From positions 1,736,001 through 1,800,000 of the forward strand of contig NZ_JAUTAY010000001.1 of assembly GCF_030818795.1 (NCBI RefSeq): 64,000 nucleotides of DNA, given 5' to 3'. Both the position numbers and the translations under genes were made by a program. The DNA is from Microbacterium sp. SORGH_AS_0862. Its GTDB lineage: Bacteria > Actinomycetota > Actinomycetes > Actinomycetales > Microbacteriaceae. The notes under the pieces were generated by a model, which was not told the origin of the DNA, did no database searches, and worked only from the letters and a program-made list of their open reading frames with translations. Position 1 is the stretch's first letter; each line of letters starts with the position of its first letter. This document shows, one piece after another, positions 34,030 through 42,124 of the stretch.

Positions 34030-34069
34030 AACGTCCATTGCAGTATATATTGAAACGACCGTTGCAATA
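34030..34069. promoter_or_regulatory. TetR operator region: direct repeats and a palindrome
   Basis: AACGTCCATTGCAGTA (34030-34045) and AACGACCGTTGCAATA (34054-34069) agree at 13 of 16 positions and start 24 bp apart. The second contains the near-perfect palindrome TTGAAACGACCGTTGCAA (34050-34067). The area is AT-rich and lies between the divergent starts. Confidence 0.65.
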
Positions 34070-34082
34070 ACAGGAGGATTCC

Positions 34083-34475
34083 ATGCTCATCGTCGGACTC
34101 GTGTTCGCGGGCCTCGCGGCCGTGCTGCACGTCTACATCTTCTGGATGGAATCGTTCGCGTGGGATCGTCCCCGCACCCGCCAGACCTTCGGCCTGGGCA
34201 GCGACGTGCAGGTGCAGATGACGAAGCCGATGGCGTACAACCAGGGCTTCTACAACCTGTTCCTCGCGATCACGACCTTCGTCGGCATCGTCGGCGTCGC
34301 GGCGGGAGCGACCGCGGTGGGCGCGGCCCTGGTGCTGACCGGCACCGGCTCGATGCTGGCGGCGGCCCTGGTGCTGCTGCTCTCGGATCGCACGAAGGCC
34401 CGCGCCGCGATCACGCAGGGCACGCTGCCTCTGCTCGCCGTCATCGCGACGACGATCGGCCTGTTGCTGCAATAA
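34083..34475 (+). CDS. DUF1304 family membrane protein
   Basis: A 130-residue integral membrane protein of the DUF1304 family with four predicted helices. The family pattern is visible: HVYIFWMESFAWDRPRTRQTFGL near the N-terminus and NQGFYNLFLAITT before helix 2. Helices 3 and 4 are Ala- and Leu-rich. Its function is not established. Here it is the first gene under TetR control, with a strong AGGAGG six bases before the ATG, followed after 78 bp by a quinone-reductase-like enzyme. Confidence 0.85.
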   Translation: MLIVGLVFAGLAAVLHVYIFWMESFAWDRPRTRQTFGLGSDVQVQMTKPMAYNQGFYNLFLAITTFVGIVGVAAGATAVGAALVLTGTGSMLAAALVLLLSDRTKARAAITQGTLPLLAVIATTIGLLLQ

Positions 34476-34553
34476 GCCCCCGACGGCAACGACCCTCGGG
34501 GGCGTCCATCCGATGCCCCCGACTTCCCTCACCCCACGAGAAAGAGGAACAAC

Positions 34554-35531
34554 ATGCGCGCCATCGTGCACTCCGCCTTCGGCGATCCGGCCGAGGTCCT
34601 TCACGTCGAGGATGCCCCGCTCCCCGAGCCCGGCGCGGGACAGGTCCGCGTACGGACGCTGCTCTCGCCCATCCACAACCACGACCTGTGGACCGTGCGC
34701 GGCACGTACGGCTTCAAGCCGGAGCTTCCGGCGCGCGCCGGGACCGAGGCCGTCGGCGTCGTGGATGCGGTCGGTGAGGGCGTCGAGAACCTCAGCGTCG
34801 GTCAGCGCGTCGCCACCGGTGGCACCCTCGGCGTGTGGGCCGAGTACTTCATCGGCCACGCGGCCGCGATGATCCCGGTGCCTGACGCGATGGACGACGT
34901 CACCGCCTCCCAGCTCGTCTCCATGCCCTTCAGCGCCCTGAGCCTCATCGAGTTCCTCGAGCTCGAGCGCGGCGACTGGCTCGTGCAGAACGCGGCCAAC
35001 GGCGCCGTCGGTCGCCTCGTCGCGCAGCTCGCGGTGGCCCGCGGCCTGAACGTGCTCGGACTCGTGCGCCGCGACGCGGGCGTGGCGGAGCTCGAGGGTC
35101 TCGTCATCGGCAACGTCGTCTCGACCGAGGGCGAGAACTGGCGCGAGCGCGCCGCCGAGATCACCGGTGGCGCTCCGATCGTCGCCGGGGTGGACTCGGT
35201 CGGCGGTGCCGCATCCGGCGAGGTGCTCTCGCTGCTCGCCGAGGACGGCACGCTGGTCGCCTTCGGTGCGATGGCCTCGCCGATCATGGAGATCGCCTCG
35301 GGCGACGTGATCTTCAAGCAGGCCACGGTCAAGGGCTTCTGGGGCAGCAAGGTCAGCTCGTCGATGGCGCCCGCGCGCCGCGGCGAACTGCTGCGCGAGC
35401 TCGTGACCCGCATCGGCGAGGGCGTTCTCACGCTCCCGGCATCGCACACCTTCGGCTTCGACGAGATCTCGGATGCGGCCCGCGCCAACTTCGAGCCCGG
35501 CCGCATCGGCAAGGTGCTCCTCAAGCCCTGA
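34554..35531 (+). CDS. Zinc-less medium-chain dehydrogenase, quinone oxidoreductase type
   Basis: A 325-residue MDR-superfamily protein of the NADPH:quinone reductase / enoyl reductase group. It has the N-terminal GroES-like fold (EPGAGQVRVRTLLSPIHNHDLWTVRG), then GTEAVGVVDAVGEGV and the NADPH Rossmann motif NAANGAVGRLVAQLAVARGL. The structural and catalytic zinc cysteines are absent. The Asn-His pair in SPIHNHDLW is typical of MECR-like reductases. It is likely a detoxifying reductase of enones or quinones, which fits regulation by TetR in response to electrophiles. Confidence 0.85.
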   Translation: MRAIVHSAFGDPAEVLHVEDAPLPEPGAGQVRVRTLLSPIHNHDLWTVRGTYGFKPELPARAGTEAVGVVDAVGEGVENLSVGQRVATGGTLGVWAEYFIGHAAAMIPVPDAMDDVTASQLVSMPFSALSLIEFLELERGDWLVQNAANGAVGRLVAQLAVARGLNVLGLVRRDAGVAELEGLVIGNVVSTEGENWRERAAEITGGAPIVAGVDSVGGAASGEVLSLLAEDGTLVAFGAMASPIMEIASGDVIFKQATVKGFWGSKVSSSMAPARRGELLRELVTRIGEGVLTLPASHTFGFDEISDAARANFEPGRIGKVLLKP

Positions 35532-35554
35532 TCGCACCTCTTCTCGCCGAACGG

Positions 35555-35606
35555 CACCCGTTCGCCGGGCGAGCATCCGATGGGGTGCTCACTCGGTGAA
35601 CGGGTG
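35555..35606 (+). terminator. Nested hairpin terminator
   Basis: An outer 12-bp stem (35555-35566 with 35595-35606, one G-U) encloses an inner 8-bp stem (35571-35578 with 35583-35590). A short CTCTTTCGT follows. It lies 24 bp after the reductase stop. Confidence 0.7.
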
Positions 35607-35638
35607 CTCTTTCGTGTGGGAGGCGTGGGTGTTTCTCC

Positions 35639-35680
35639 GGCGTTACAAGAGTCGCGGCGGCGATAAATGGCGAGTTACGG
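35639..35680. promoter_or_regulatory. Operator-like boxes upstream of the MFS gene
   Basis: GGCGTTAC (35639-35646) and ATAAATGGCGAGTTACGG (35663-35680) are the counterparts of boxes at 39337-39380. The second is identical at 16 of 18 positions to its partner. Candidate site for the GntR regulator at 37153. The gene start is 140 bp downstream. Confidence 0.6.
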
Positions 35681-35820
35681 CAACGACGTTTGCGTCACAG
35701 CGATGCGAGGCCCGGCATAGATTCCGAGGCATACCGACCGGGACCGTGTCTCTGAGCGCTCGATCGGTCTCCCCGTTCCGTCCTGGTCGCCCGAGAGGCG
35801 TCTTCCCGAAGGAGAATCAC

Positions 35821-37101
35821 ATGGCCGAAGCAGGCGTGAGCTCACAAGAGCTGAGCGAAACGACCGGACTATTTCACTCGATGAGCCGAACGAGGTGGGT
35901 CGGCTTCCTCGTCACCATCTTCGCGACGACCTACGTTCTCTTCTCGGCGATGATCGTCATTCCGGTCATCTACAACTTCTACGTCGTCTTCGCGGACAAC
36001 CTGGGAGTGGTCAACTACATCGTCTCCGGTGGGCTGCTGATCGCGATCCTCGCGAACCTCGTGGGTGCCCGGCTCATGCGACGAGTGCGAAAGCGCACGC
36101 TGATGCTGGTCGGAATCGCCGTGTTCACGCTGGCCTCGACGTTCCAGGTCGCGATCCTGGATGTGACGTATGTCGCGGTCATGGCGACTCTGGCCGGCGT
36201 CGGATGCGGACTGGTCGTGGTCGCGGCCCCCGCGCTCCTCTCGGAGGCCTACCCCGATGAGAAGAAGCGCGGCACCATGCTGGGCTGGTACAACTCGCTC
36301 GGTTCGGTCGTGGGTGCCTTGCTCAGCGCGGTGGCGGGCTTTGTCGCCGCGAACGTGAGCTCGTGGACTTCCGTCTACTGGCTGTACGCGTTCTCCGTCG
36401 TGATCTTCGCGCTCGCGTTCTTCTTCGTTCCGAACACGCCGACCGACACCGAGAAGGCGGAGGCCGCCAACAGCACCACCACCGCTGACCGCATCCCGCT
36501 GCTTCCCATGGCCAGTCTGAGCATCGCGGGCTTCGCGCTCAGCCTGGTCTACATGGTTCCGGTGTACTTCATCTCGGTGATCGTGCTGCAGAACAGTCTG
36601 GGCGACGAGTCGGCCTCCGGTCTGCTCTCGTCGGCGACGACGATCGGCTCCGCCATCGGCTGTGCGATCTTCGGAGTGCTCTTCCGGCTCATCGGCCGCG
36701 TCACCCCGACGATCTCCTTCGCGCTGATGACCGTCTCCCTCCTGCTCCTGGGAACGGCGGACGTCGTGCTCGTGGCCGCCGGATGCGTGATGATCGGTGT
36801 CGCCTACGGACTCGGATTCGTCTACTACACGGTTCGTGCCACCACGATCGTCGCGCCGTCCAAGGTCGCCGTGGGACTTTCGATCTCGTGGGCAGCGATC
36901 AACCTCGGAGGCTTTGCGACGACGTACGCGGTGAGCTTCCTGCAAGGTGCGCTCGGTCTCGACCCGGCCAGCCAGATCGTCGAGATCTTCCCCATCCTGC
37001 TGGTGATCACGGCGCTTGGCACGCTGCTCTCGCTCGGGTTCCTGGCCTTCGCCAAGCTGTCCAGGTCCTCCGCCCCGGCAGCCACCGCCCCCGTGGTCTG
37101 A
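35821..37101 (+). CDS. MFS transporter
   Basis: A 426-residue major facilitator with twelve hydrophobic segments. A basic loop GARLMRRVRKRTLML between helices 2 and 3 corresponds to the MFS motif A region. LLSEAYPDEKKRGTMLGWYNSLGSVVGALLSA matches the helix 4-5 region. The central cytoplasmic loop around residue 205-225 is Glu- and Thr-rich. ATG 35821 has GGAG eight bases upstream, and the open frame before it is the promoter region. It shares an upstream box with the kinase/MoaF operon, so it is probably the uptake or efflux system of that pathway. The solute is unknown. Confidence 0.85.
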   Translation: MAEAGVSSQELSETTGLFHSMSRTRWVGFLVTIFATTYVLFSAMIVIPVIYNFYVVFADNLGVVNYIVSGGLLIAILANLVGARLMRRVRKRTLMLVGIAVFTLASTFQVAILDVTYVAVMATLAGVGCGLVVVAAPALLSEAYPDEKKRGTMLGWYNSLGSVVGALLSAVAGFVAANVSSWTSVYWLYAFSVVIFALAFFFVPNTPTDTEKAEAANSTTTADRIPLLPMASLSIAGFALSLVYMVPVYFISVIVLQNSLGDESASGLLSSATTIGSAIGCAIFGVLFRLIGRVTPTISFALMTVSLLLLGTADVVLVAAGCVMIGVAYGLGFVYYTVRATTIVAPSKVAVGLSISWAAINLGGFATTYAVSFLQGALGLDPASQIVEIFPILLVITALGTLLSLGFLAFAKLSRSSAPAATAPVV

Positions 37102-37107
37102 GCCGGT

Positions 37108-37152
37108 CACGCCTCACGGCGGCCCGCAGTGAGCGGACCGCCGTGAGGCGTG
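37108..37152. terminator. Bidirectional terminator, 15-bp perfect stem
   Basis: CACGCCTCACGGCGG (37108-37122) pairs with 37138-37152 around a 15-base loop. It fills the gap between the converging MFS and GntR genes and touches the GntR stop codon. Confidence 0.85.
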
Positions 37153-37911
37153 TCAGGCGTGTGGACGCCGTCGGGCCGGTTCCGCGGCCCTCTTCCATCG
37201 GGCGCCGTGACGACTCAGCGTGATCCGGGTGCGTGCGGCGACGAAGTAGTCGTGCGCGAACTCGAACGGGACACCGTGCTGCGAGTACGTGACGCGCCTG
37301 ATGTCCAGCAGCGGATCGCCAACGCTGATCCGGAGGACCTCAGCCTGCTCGGTGTTCGCCGCGCTGACGTCGATCGTCTCGTTGGCCTGCGCCGCCTCGA
37401 TTTCGTACTCCTCAAGCAGTGTCCGGTACACGCTCTGCGTGTGGGTGACGTTCTGGAACCCGGGCAGCATCCGGATGGGAAGGGTCATCGAATCCAGCGA
37501 CAGCGGGATGTCGTCAGCGTCGCGACGCCGCAAAAGGCGGAACACCGGTTCGCCCCTCGCGATCCGGAGGGCACGACACTCCACGGGGGTGGCGATCGCG
37601 ATGCCGGAGTGCAGAACGGTCGTCGTGGCGCGGAACCCCTGTTGGCGCAGCATGTCGGGCACGCCTTCGATGGTGTTCAGATGCCGCTCGATCTTGCCGT
37701 CCCAACAGAACACACCACCGCTTCTGCCGATCGTGCGGCGGATGCGGTGGTGTCGTTCGAGGAGCTCCAGGGCGGTACGCAGCTCGGAGCGCGACACCGC
37801 GAACTGCTCGGCGAGCGCTCGCTCCGACCCGATGCGCTCGCCCGCGCTGAACTGCTCGGCCTCGATGAAGCGCGAGATCCGGTCGACGAGAGAATCGCCG
37901 GGACTGTCCAT
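37153..37911 (-). CDS. GntR/HutC-family regulator with UTRA domain
   Basis: A 252-residue regulator. The winged HTH is at about residues 8-70 (RIGSERALAEQFAVSRSELRTALELLERHHRI). The UTRA effector domain, about 90-240, includes PVFRLLRRRDADDIPLSLDSMTLP and GDPLLDIRRVTYSQHGVPFEFAHDYFVA. HutC-type proteins sense pathway substrates or phosphorylated intermediates. It is 8 bp after the aminotransferase stop, in the same operon, and flanked on the other side by the MFS gene. This makes it the natural regulator of both promoters carrying the ATAAATGGCG boxes. Confidence 0.87.
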   Translation of the reverse strand: MDSPGDSLVDRISRFIEAEQFSAGERIGSERALAEQFAVSRSELRTALELLERHHRIRRTIGRSGGVFCWDGKIERHLNTIEGVPDMLRQQGFRATTTVLHSGIAIATPVECRALRIARGEPVFRLLRRRDADDIPLSLDSMTLPIRMLPGFQNVTHTQSVYRTLLEEYEIEAAQANETIDVSAANTEQAEVLRISVGDPLLDIRRVTYSQHGVPFEFAHDYFVAARTRITLSRHGARWKRAAEPARRRPHA

Positions 37912-37919
37912 GGGGTCCT

Positions 37920-39287
37920 TCAGTGTGCGGCCTCGGAGAGAACGGCGTCCAACGCGTCGATCGCCCTCGGGATGTCGTCAGCGGCGAAGGCGAGCGGCGG
38001 GCGCAGTTTGAGGATATTGTTCCCCGGGCCGCACACGCTCGTCAGCACGCCACGTCGGCGGAGCCCCTCGATCACCGCCAGCCCGAGCGATGTCGCAGGG
38101 GTCTTGGTGTCGCGGTCGGTGACGAGCTCCAGGGCCGTGTACAGTCCGGCACCACGCACGTCGCCGATGGCGGGGTGGTTGGCGGCGAGTTCGCTCAGCG
38201 CGGCTCGGAACGCCCGGCCGACCTCGAGAGCGTGCTGCTGCAGGCCCTCGGCGTGGATCGTGTCGAGTACCGCCTGCGCCGCAGCGATCGCCACCGGATT
38301 GCCGCCGAAGGTGTTGAAGTACGGACGCGTCGAACTGAACGGTTCGAGCACGTGGTGGCGGGCGATCATGCCGGCCACGGGAAAGCCGTTGCCCATGGGT
38401 TTGCCGGTGGTGACGATGTCGGGGACCAATCCGTGGCGGGCGAATCCCCAGAAAGCTTCTCCCGTGCGGGCGAAGCCAGGCTGCACCTCGTCTGCGATGA
38501 AGATGCCTCCGTGCTCGTGCACCAGATCGATGGCGGCCGTGATCATTCCGCTCTCACCGGTGAAGACGCCGTCGGAGGAGAACGACGAGTCGGCGATCAG
38601 CCCGGCGAACCCCTCGTTCGACTTCTCGATGTCCTCGATCGCGCGACGCACCTGCGCGAGAAACGCCGCACCTGCTCGATCCGAGGAACCGTGACGATAG
38701 GTGTCGGGCGGGTCGATCACCCGCAGTGTCGGGTCCATCTGCTCGGCGCCGGCCAGCGACGGGGAGTGCGCCGTCACCAACGCGGTGTTGCCGTGGTAGG
38801 CCTCGCTCGTCGCGATCCAGGCCTGACCGCCCGTGAAGGTGCGCCCCACACGCAGCGCCAGATCGTTCGCCTCGGAGCCGGTGCAGACGAACATCGTCTG
38901 ATAATCGTCGCCCGGAAGCGTCGCGCAGAGGTCCTCCGAGTAGTCGAGGATCGCGGCGTGGAGGTAGCGGGTGTGGGTGTTCAACGTCGACATCTGCCGG
39001 GTGACCGCGTCGACGACGGCAGGATGGGCGTGCCCGAGGGTGGGCACGTTGTTGTAGAGATCGAGGTACTCGTCGCCCGCCGCATCCCAGACGTGGGCGC
39101 CGTGGCCCCGCACCAGTTCGACCGGCTTCTTGTAGAAGAGTCGGTACGCCGATCCCAGCCGCGCTTCGCGGCGCTCGATGAGCGACCGCTCCCGATCGGG
39201 CAGAGCTGCCGCGTCCTCGGCTTTGAAGCTGTTGCCTTCGAGGATGCTGGCATTGCCGGTGACGATGGGGGCGTTGTCGTGTATCAC
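37920..39287 (-). CDS. Class III PLP aminotransferase or phospho-lyase
   Basis: A 455-residue class III PLP enzyme. PLP is held by CTGSEAND near residue 136-142, Asp266 in ADEVQPGF and Lys296 in TTGKPMGNG. The GNN(I)LKLRPPL and DVRGAGLYTALELV parts are in the usual C-terminal places. The layout resembles ethanolamine-phosphate and 5-phosphohydroxylysine phospho-lyases (the AGXT2L1/AGXT2L2 group), and an APH-type kinase gene is divergent next door. An ordinary omega-aminotransferase is the main alternative. The N-terminal 25 residues are weakly conserved, so an internal start is possible. Confidence 0.85.
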   Translation of the reverse strand: MIHDNAPIVTGNASILEGNSFKAEDAAALPDRERSLIERREARLGSAYRLFYKKPVELVRGHGAHVWDAAGDEYLDLYNNVPTLGHAHPAVVDAVTRQMSTLNTHTRYLHAAILDYSEDLCATLPGDDYQTMFVCTGSEANDLALRVGRTFTGGQAWIATSEAYHGNTALVTAHSPSLAGAEQMDPTLRVIDPPDTYRHGSSDRAGAAFLAQVRRAIEDIEKSNEGFAGLIADSSFSSDGVFTGESGMITAAIDLVHEHGGIFIADEVQPGFARTGEAFWGFARHGLVPDIVTTGKPMGNGFPVAGMIARHHVLEPFSSTRPYFNTFGGNPVAIAAAQAVLDTIHAEGLQQHALEVGRAFRAALSELAANHPAIGDVRGAGLYTALELVTDRDTKTPATSLGLAVIEGLRRRGVLTSVCGPGNNILKLRPPLAFAADDIPRAIDALDAVLSEAAH

Positions 39288-39336
39288 CTCTCTATCGTCC
39301 GCCGCGCGCGGGCGCGAAGGGACGGGTCCTGTTTCG

Positions 39337-39380
39337 GGCGAGTTACATGATGGCGGTCCCGCATAAATGGCGCGTAACGG
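39337..39380. promoter_or_regulatory. Operator-like boxes in the aminotransferase/kinase divergent promoter
   Basis: GGCGAGTTAC (39337-39346) and ATAAATGGCGCGTAACGG (39363-39380), in the same order and nearly the same spacing (26 against 24 bp) as upstream of the MFS gene. The region is shared by the two divergent genes starting at 39287 and 39431. Confidence 0.6.
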
Positions 39381-39430
39381 ATGGGCTGGACCTTCTGATC
39401 CGGCCGAGGCTGCGCCGTAATTTCATTGCC

Positions 39431-40492
39431 ATGGCAGCTGTAGAACCGCACCCCGCCCTCGACCTCTTCGACGGCGTTTCGCGCGGCGATGGCGCCCCGG
39501 AGTGGGTGCGTTCGGGCATCGTGCATGCCTGGGCGATCGAGGAACCGGCCTCCGTGACGCTCATCGTGCTTTCGGAGAACGTGACCTTCAAGGTCGAACG
39601 GCGCGGCGTCCCTGAGATGGTGGTCCGGCTGGGACGACCGGGGTATGCAGCGGGTCCCGACCACATCCGCAGTGAGCTCGTCTGGGTCGCCGCCCTGAGG
39701 GAGGATGCCGCCATCCCCACGCCCGGGCCGCGACGCGGTGCCGACGGGGATTTCCTCCAGTTCCTCCCGGACGAGTCGGGTGCGCTCTGGTCCGCCGTCG
39801 CCTTCGACTACGTCACGGGGCACATGCTCGAGGACGAACCGGTCGCCGCCGTCGCCGCGCACTACGGCGAGATCGGCCGGCTCACTGCGCTGCTGCACCG
39901 ACACGCGCGCAGCTGGCGGCCGCGCTCGAGCTTCGCCCGCTTCCACTGGGACGTTCCCGACATGGTCGGCGCGGGCGCTCGGTGGGGAGACTGGCGTGTG
40001 GCCACGTTGTCGACGCCGCAGCGGCGCACCCTCGAGCGCGCCGAAGAGGCGGCACGCGCCACTCTCGACGAACTCCGGATCGACCGATCGCCGGCCCACT
40101 TCGGGCTCATCCACGGCGATCTCCGCCCGTCGAACGTCATGGTCGCCGACAGCACGGCCGAGCCGCTCACCATCATCGACTTCGATGACTGCGGCTACGG
40201 CTATTACCTGTACGACTTCGCGGCGGCGCTCACGTTCTACGAGCATCGGCCGGAGGCGTCAGGCATGGCGGCGAGCTGGATCGAGGGTTATCGGCAGCTC
40301 GTGCCGCTGACGACGGCCGATCTGCGCGCGGCTGGGGCGTTCTCGATGCTGCGTCGACTCACGATGCTCGGCTGGGCGACCACGCACCGCTCCGATGCGC
40401 TCCCGCCGGACCTGTGGGAGGAGAACCTGCCGGGCACCGTCGACGTCGCCGACAGGTACCTCGTGGACCCCGCCTGGCTCAGTCGAGGCTGA
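39431..40492 (+). CDS. APH-family kinase (aminoglycoside phosphotransferase fold)
   Basis: A 353-residue small-molecule kinase of the APH/choline kinase fold. The catalytic loop is LIHGDLRPSNVMV (Asp230, Asn235) and the metal-binding motif IIDFDDCGYGYYLYDFA (Asp250/252). The N-lobe VTFKVERRGVPEMVVRLGRP carries the expected hinge strands. Relatives phosphorylate choline, homoserine, hydroxylysine, ethanolamine-like compounds and drugs. Divergent pairing with a class III PLP enzyme and co-transcription with two MoaF-like genes suggest a catabolic kinase, not a resistance gene. ATG 39431 was chosen because the longer frame covers the promoter boxes. Confidence 0.83.
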   Translation: MAAVEPHPALDLFDGVSRGDGAPEWVRSGIVHAWAIEEPASVTLIVLSENVTFKVERRGVPEMVVRLGRPGYAAGPDHIRSELVWVAALREDAAIPTPGPRRGADGDFLQFLPDESGALWSAVAFDYVTGHMLEDEPVAAVAAHYGEIGRLTALLHRHARSWRPRSSFARFHWDVPDMVGAGARWGDWRVATLSTPQRRTLERAEEAARATLDELRIDRSPAHFGLIHGDLRPSNVMVADSTAEPLTIIDFDDCGYGYYLYDFAAALTFYEHRPEASGMAASWIEGYRQLVPLTTADLRAAGAFSMLRRLTMLGWATTHRSDALPPDLWEENLPGTVDVADRYLVDPAWLSRG

Positions 40493-40533
40493 GCGCACGT
40501 ACGCGCAGACCCGTCAGCACACCGAGGACCCCC

Positions 40534-41385
40534 ATGAATCTCAAAGACCTTGCACGCGACCCCAATCCCCTCACGCAGTTCGCGAAGCCGCCGTGCTACG
40601 AACTCGTCGGCCGCTCGTTCTTCTTCGTGATGGATGGCGGGATCGACTACGAACTGCGCTTCACGGGCCGTCGCACGCTGGAGTGGAACGCTGATGGCGA
40701 GGACGCCCACACGGTCGAGTACGACGCGATGAAGGCGGACGAGCAGACGTATCTCGTGACGTTCCGCGTCGAGGAGCCGATGCTCGCCTCCCACAGCTAC
40801 GTCATCGATCTCGAGCAGCGCCTGGTCACGCGCCACTTGTCCACCGTCGGGGAGAACCGCCGGCATCCGCTGCTGCAGACGAACCACTTCGACTTCGGCG
40901 CCATCCGGACCGAGGGTTACGCGCTGCCCTACAAGCGCCACTACTACACCGACGATCTGTTGGGGACCCGCGCCGAGTGGCATTGGTCGACCGATCTCGT
41001 CTCGCGCCATGCCTACGTCGACACGAACTTCTACCGAGTGACCTGGGAGGAGGGCTCCGCGATGGAGGATTCCTTCGAGGAGGAGTTCGACAAGATCCCC
41101 GCCACCGACGAGCTGGCCACCTTCATCCGCATCAAAGAGAACATGTACGTCTTCGTCGTCGTGGAGGAGAAGGTGGAACGTCTCCTCGGCGACGATCAGC
41201 CCTTCCGCAGCGACAGCATGTTGTTCATCGAGAACTTCGACCGCTGCTTCCACGTGGGCCGTGCTTTCGGACACATGATGGTCGACGGCGTCGCCGAGCC
41301 GATCTGGATGATCTACGGGGCTTTTGGCAACACGCTCGAGCTGCCCGACTCTCTCCTGACCCAGCCGAACCGCTACACCGCGTGA
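40534..41385 (+). CDS. MoaF-like protein, larger form
   Basis: A 283-residue protein with two tandem lipocalin-like beta domains of the MoaF type. The N-terminal domain has LVGRSFFFVMDGGIDYELRFTGRRTLEW and VEYDAMKADEQTYLVTF. The C-terminal domain runs from EWHWSTDLVSRHAYVDTNFYRVTWEEG to FIRIKENMYVFVVVEEK and DRCFHVGRAFG. There is no signal peptide. MoaF was named from molybdenum-cofactor gene clusters, but its biochemical role is not established. Here it follows a kinase gene after 41 bp, not Moco genes, which suggests ligand binding or an enzymatic role in the pathway. Confidence 0.75.
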   Translation: MNLKDLARDPNPLTQFAKPPCYELVGRSFFFVMDGGIDYELRFTGRRTLEWNADGEDAHTVEYDAMKADEQTYLVTFRVEEPMLASHSYVIDLEQRLVTRHLSTVGENRRHPLLQTNHFDFGAIRTEGYALPYKRHYYTDDLLGTRAEWHWSTDLVSRHAYVDTNFYRVTWEEGSAMEDSFEEEFDKIPATDELATFIRIKENMYVFVVVEEKVERLLGDDQPFRSDSMLFIENFDRCFHVGRAFGHMMVDGVAEPIWMIYGAFGNTLELPDSLLTQPNRYTA

Positions 41386-41405
41386 TCGGGAAAGGACCCC
41401 ACGAC

Positions 41406-42107
41406 ATGGCTCTCGATCGCGCGCGCCACGGCCGCCGCCACGGCATCGCTCAGTACCGATACCCTCTCAGCTACGTCCTGGCCGGGATGACCCTCGACCT
41501 CCGTTCACCCGAGGGCGATTCGATCCGGTGTCACTTCACTGGAGTGGATCGCGTCACGCTCACTCGCGGCGCTCACTCCGAGGTATCCGTCTACGAATGC
41601 CTCCCGGTCGCGGAGGACATCTACCTCGTCAGCTTCGAGATCGCTGCATTGTTCGCGATCGTGGATCTCGCGCGCGGCCGTGCGCTCGTGGTCGACGTGG
41701 CTGCCGACACCGAGATCGCCTTCACGATCGAGGGTGCGATCGACGGTGACGGCGCCCCGATCGCTGCGACCGACGAGATGACGGGGACCTCGGTCAGCTG
41801 GGTGCTGGGTGACGGACGCGAGCTGCGTTTCGAGTACCTCAGCGAGAGCGAGAGCCGTCAGAGCTGGAGCCCTCGCCATGACCGGGTGCACACCCTCCCG
41901 ACGCGCTACTACACCTTCGCCGATGGCGTGTACGTCGTGGTCGCCAAGACTGCGGCCCCTCCGGGCATCGATCTGCCCCAGGGACTGAACCGACTCGTGA
42001 TGGTGCAGGACTTCCGCAAGGTCGTCGTCGGCGGCGTCGCCCTGTCCGCGGTGTTCAACGAGCGCGTGCTGTTCTCCGGATACGGGGCCTTCCGGGACGC
42101 GAGCTGA
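41406..42107 (+). CDS. MoaF-like protein, smaller paralogue
   Basis: A 233-residue protein that repeats the two-domain plan of its upstream neighbour. LAGMTLDLRSPEGDSIRCHFTG and VYECLPVAEDIYLVSFE form the first unit. SVSWVLGDGRELRFEYLSE, RYYTFADGVYVVVAK and LVMVQDFRKVVVGG form the second. Overall identity with the 40534 protein is low but the strand order is the same. ATG 41406 lies 20 bp after the previous stop behind GGAAAGGA. An upstream open frame overlaps the first moaF-like gene and was discarded. It is the last gene of the operon and converges on uridine phosphorylase. Confidence 0.68.
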   Translation: MALDRARHGRRHGIAQYRYPLSYVLAGMTLDLRSPEGDSIRCHFTGVDRVTLTRGAHSEVSVYECLPVAEDIYLVSFEIAALFAIVDLARGRALVVDVAADTEIAFTIEGAIDGDGAPIAATDEMTGTSVSWVLGDGRELRFEYLSESESRQSWSPRHDRVHTLPTRYYTFADGVYVVVAKTAAPPGIDLPQGLNRLVMVQDFRKVVVGGVALSAVFNERVLFSGYGAFRDAS

Positions 42108-42124
42108 TCCCTGCGCGGCGAGGC

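Noticed and set aside
40534..42107. MoaF-like genes considered as part of molybdenum-cofactor synthesis with xdhC nearby
   Set aside because: They are in a separate operon with a kinase and are oriented away from xdhC. No other moa, moe or mog gene is in the window.
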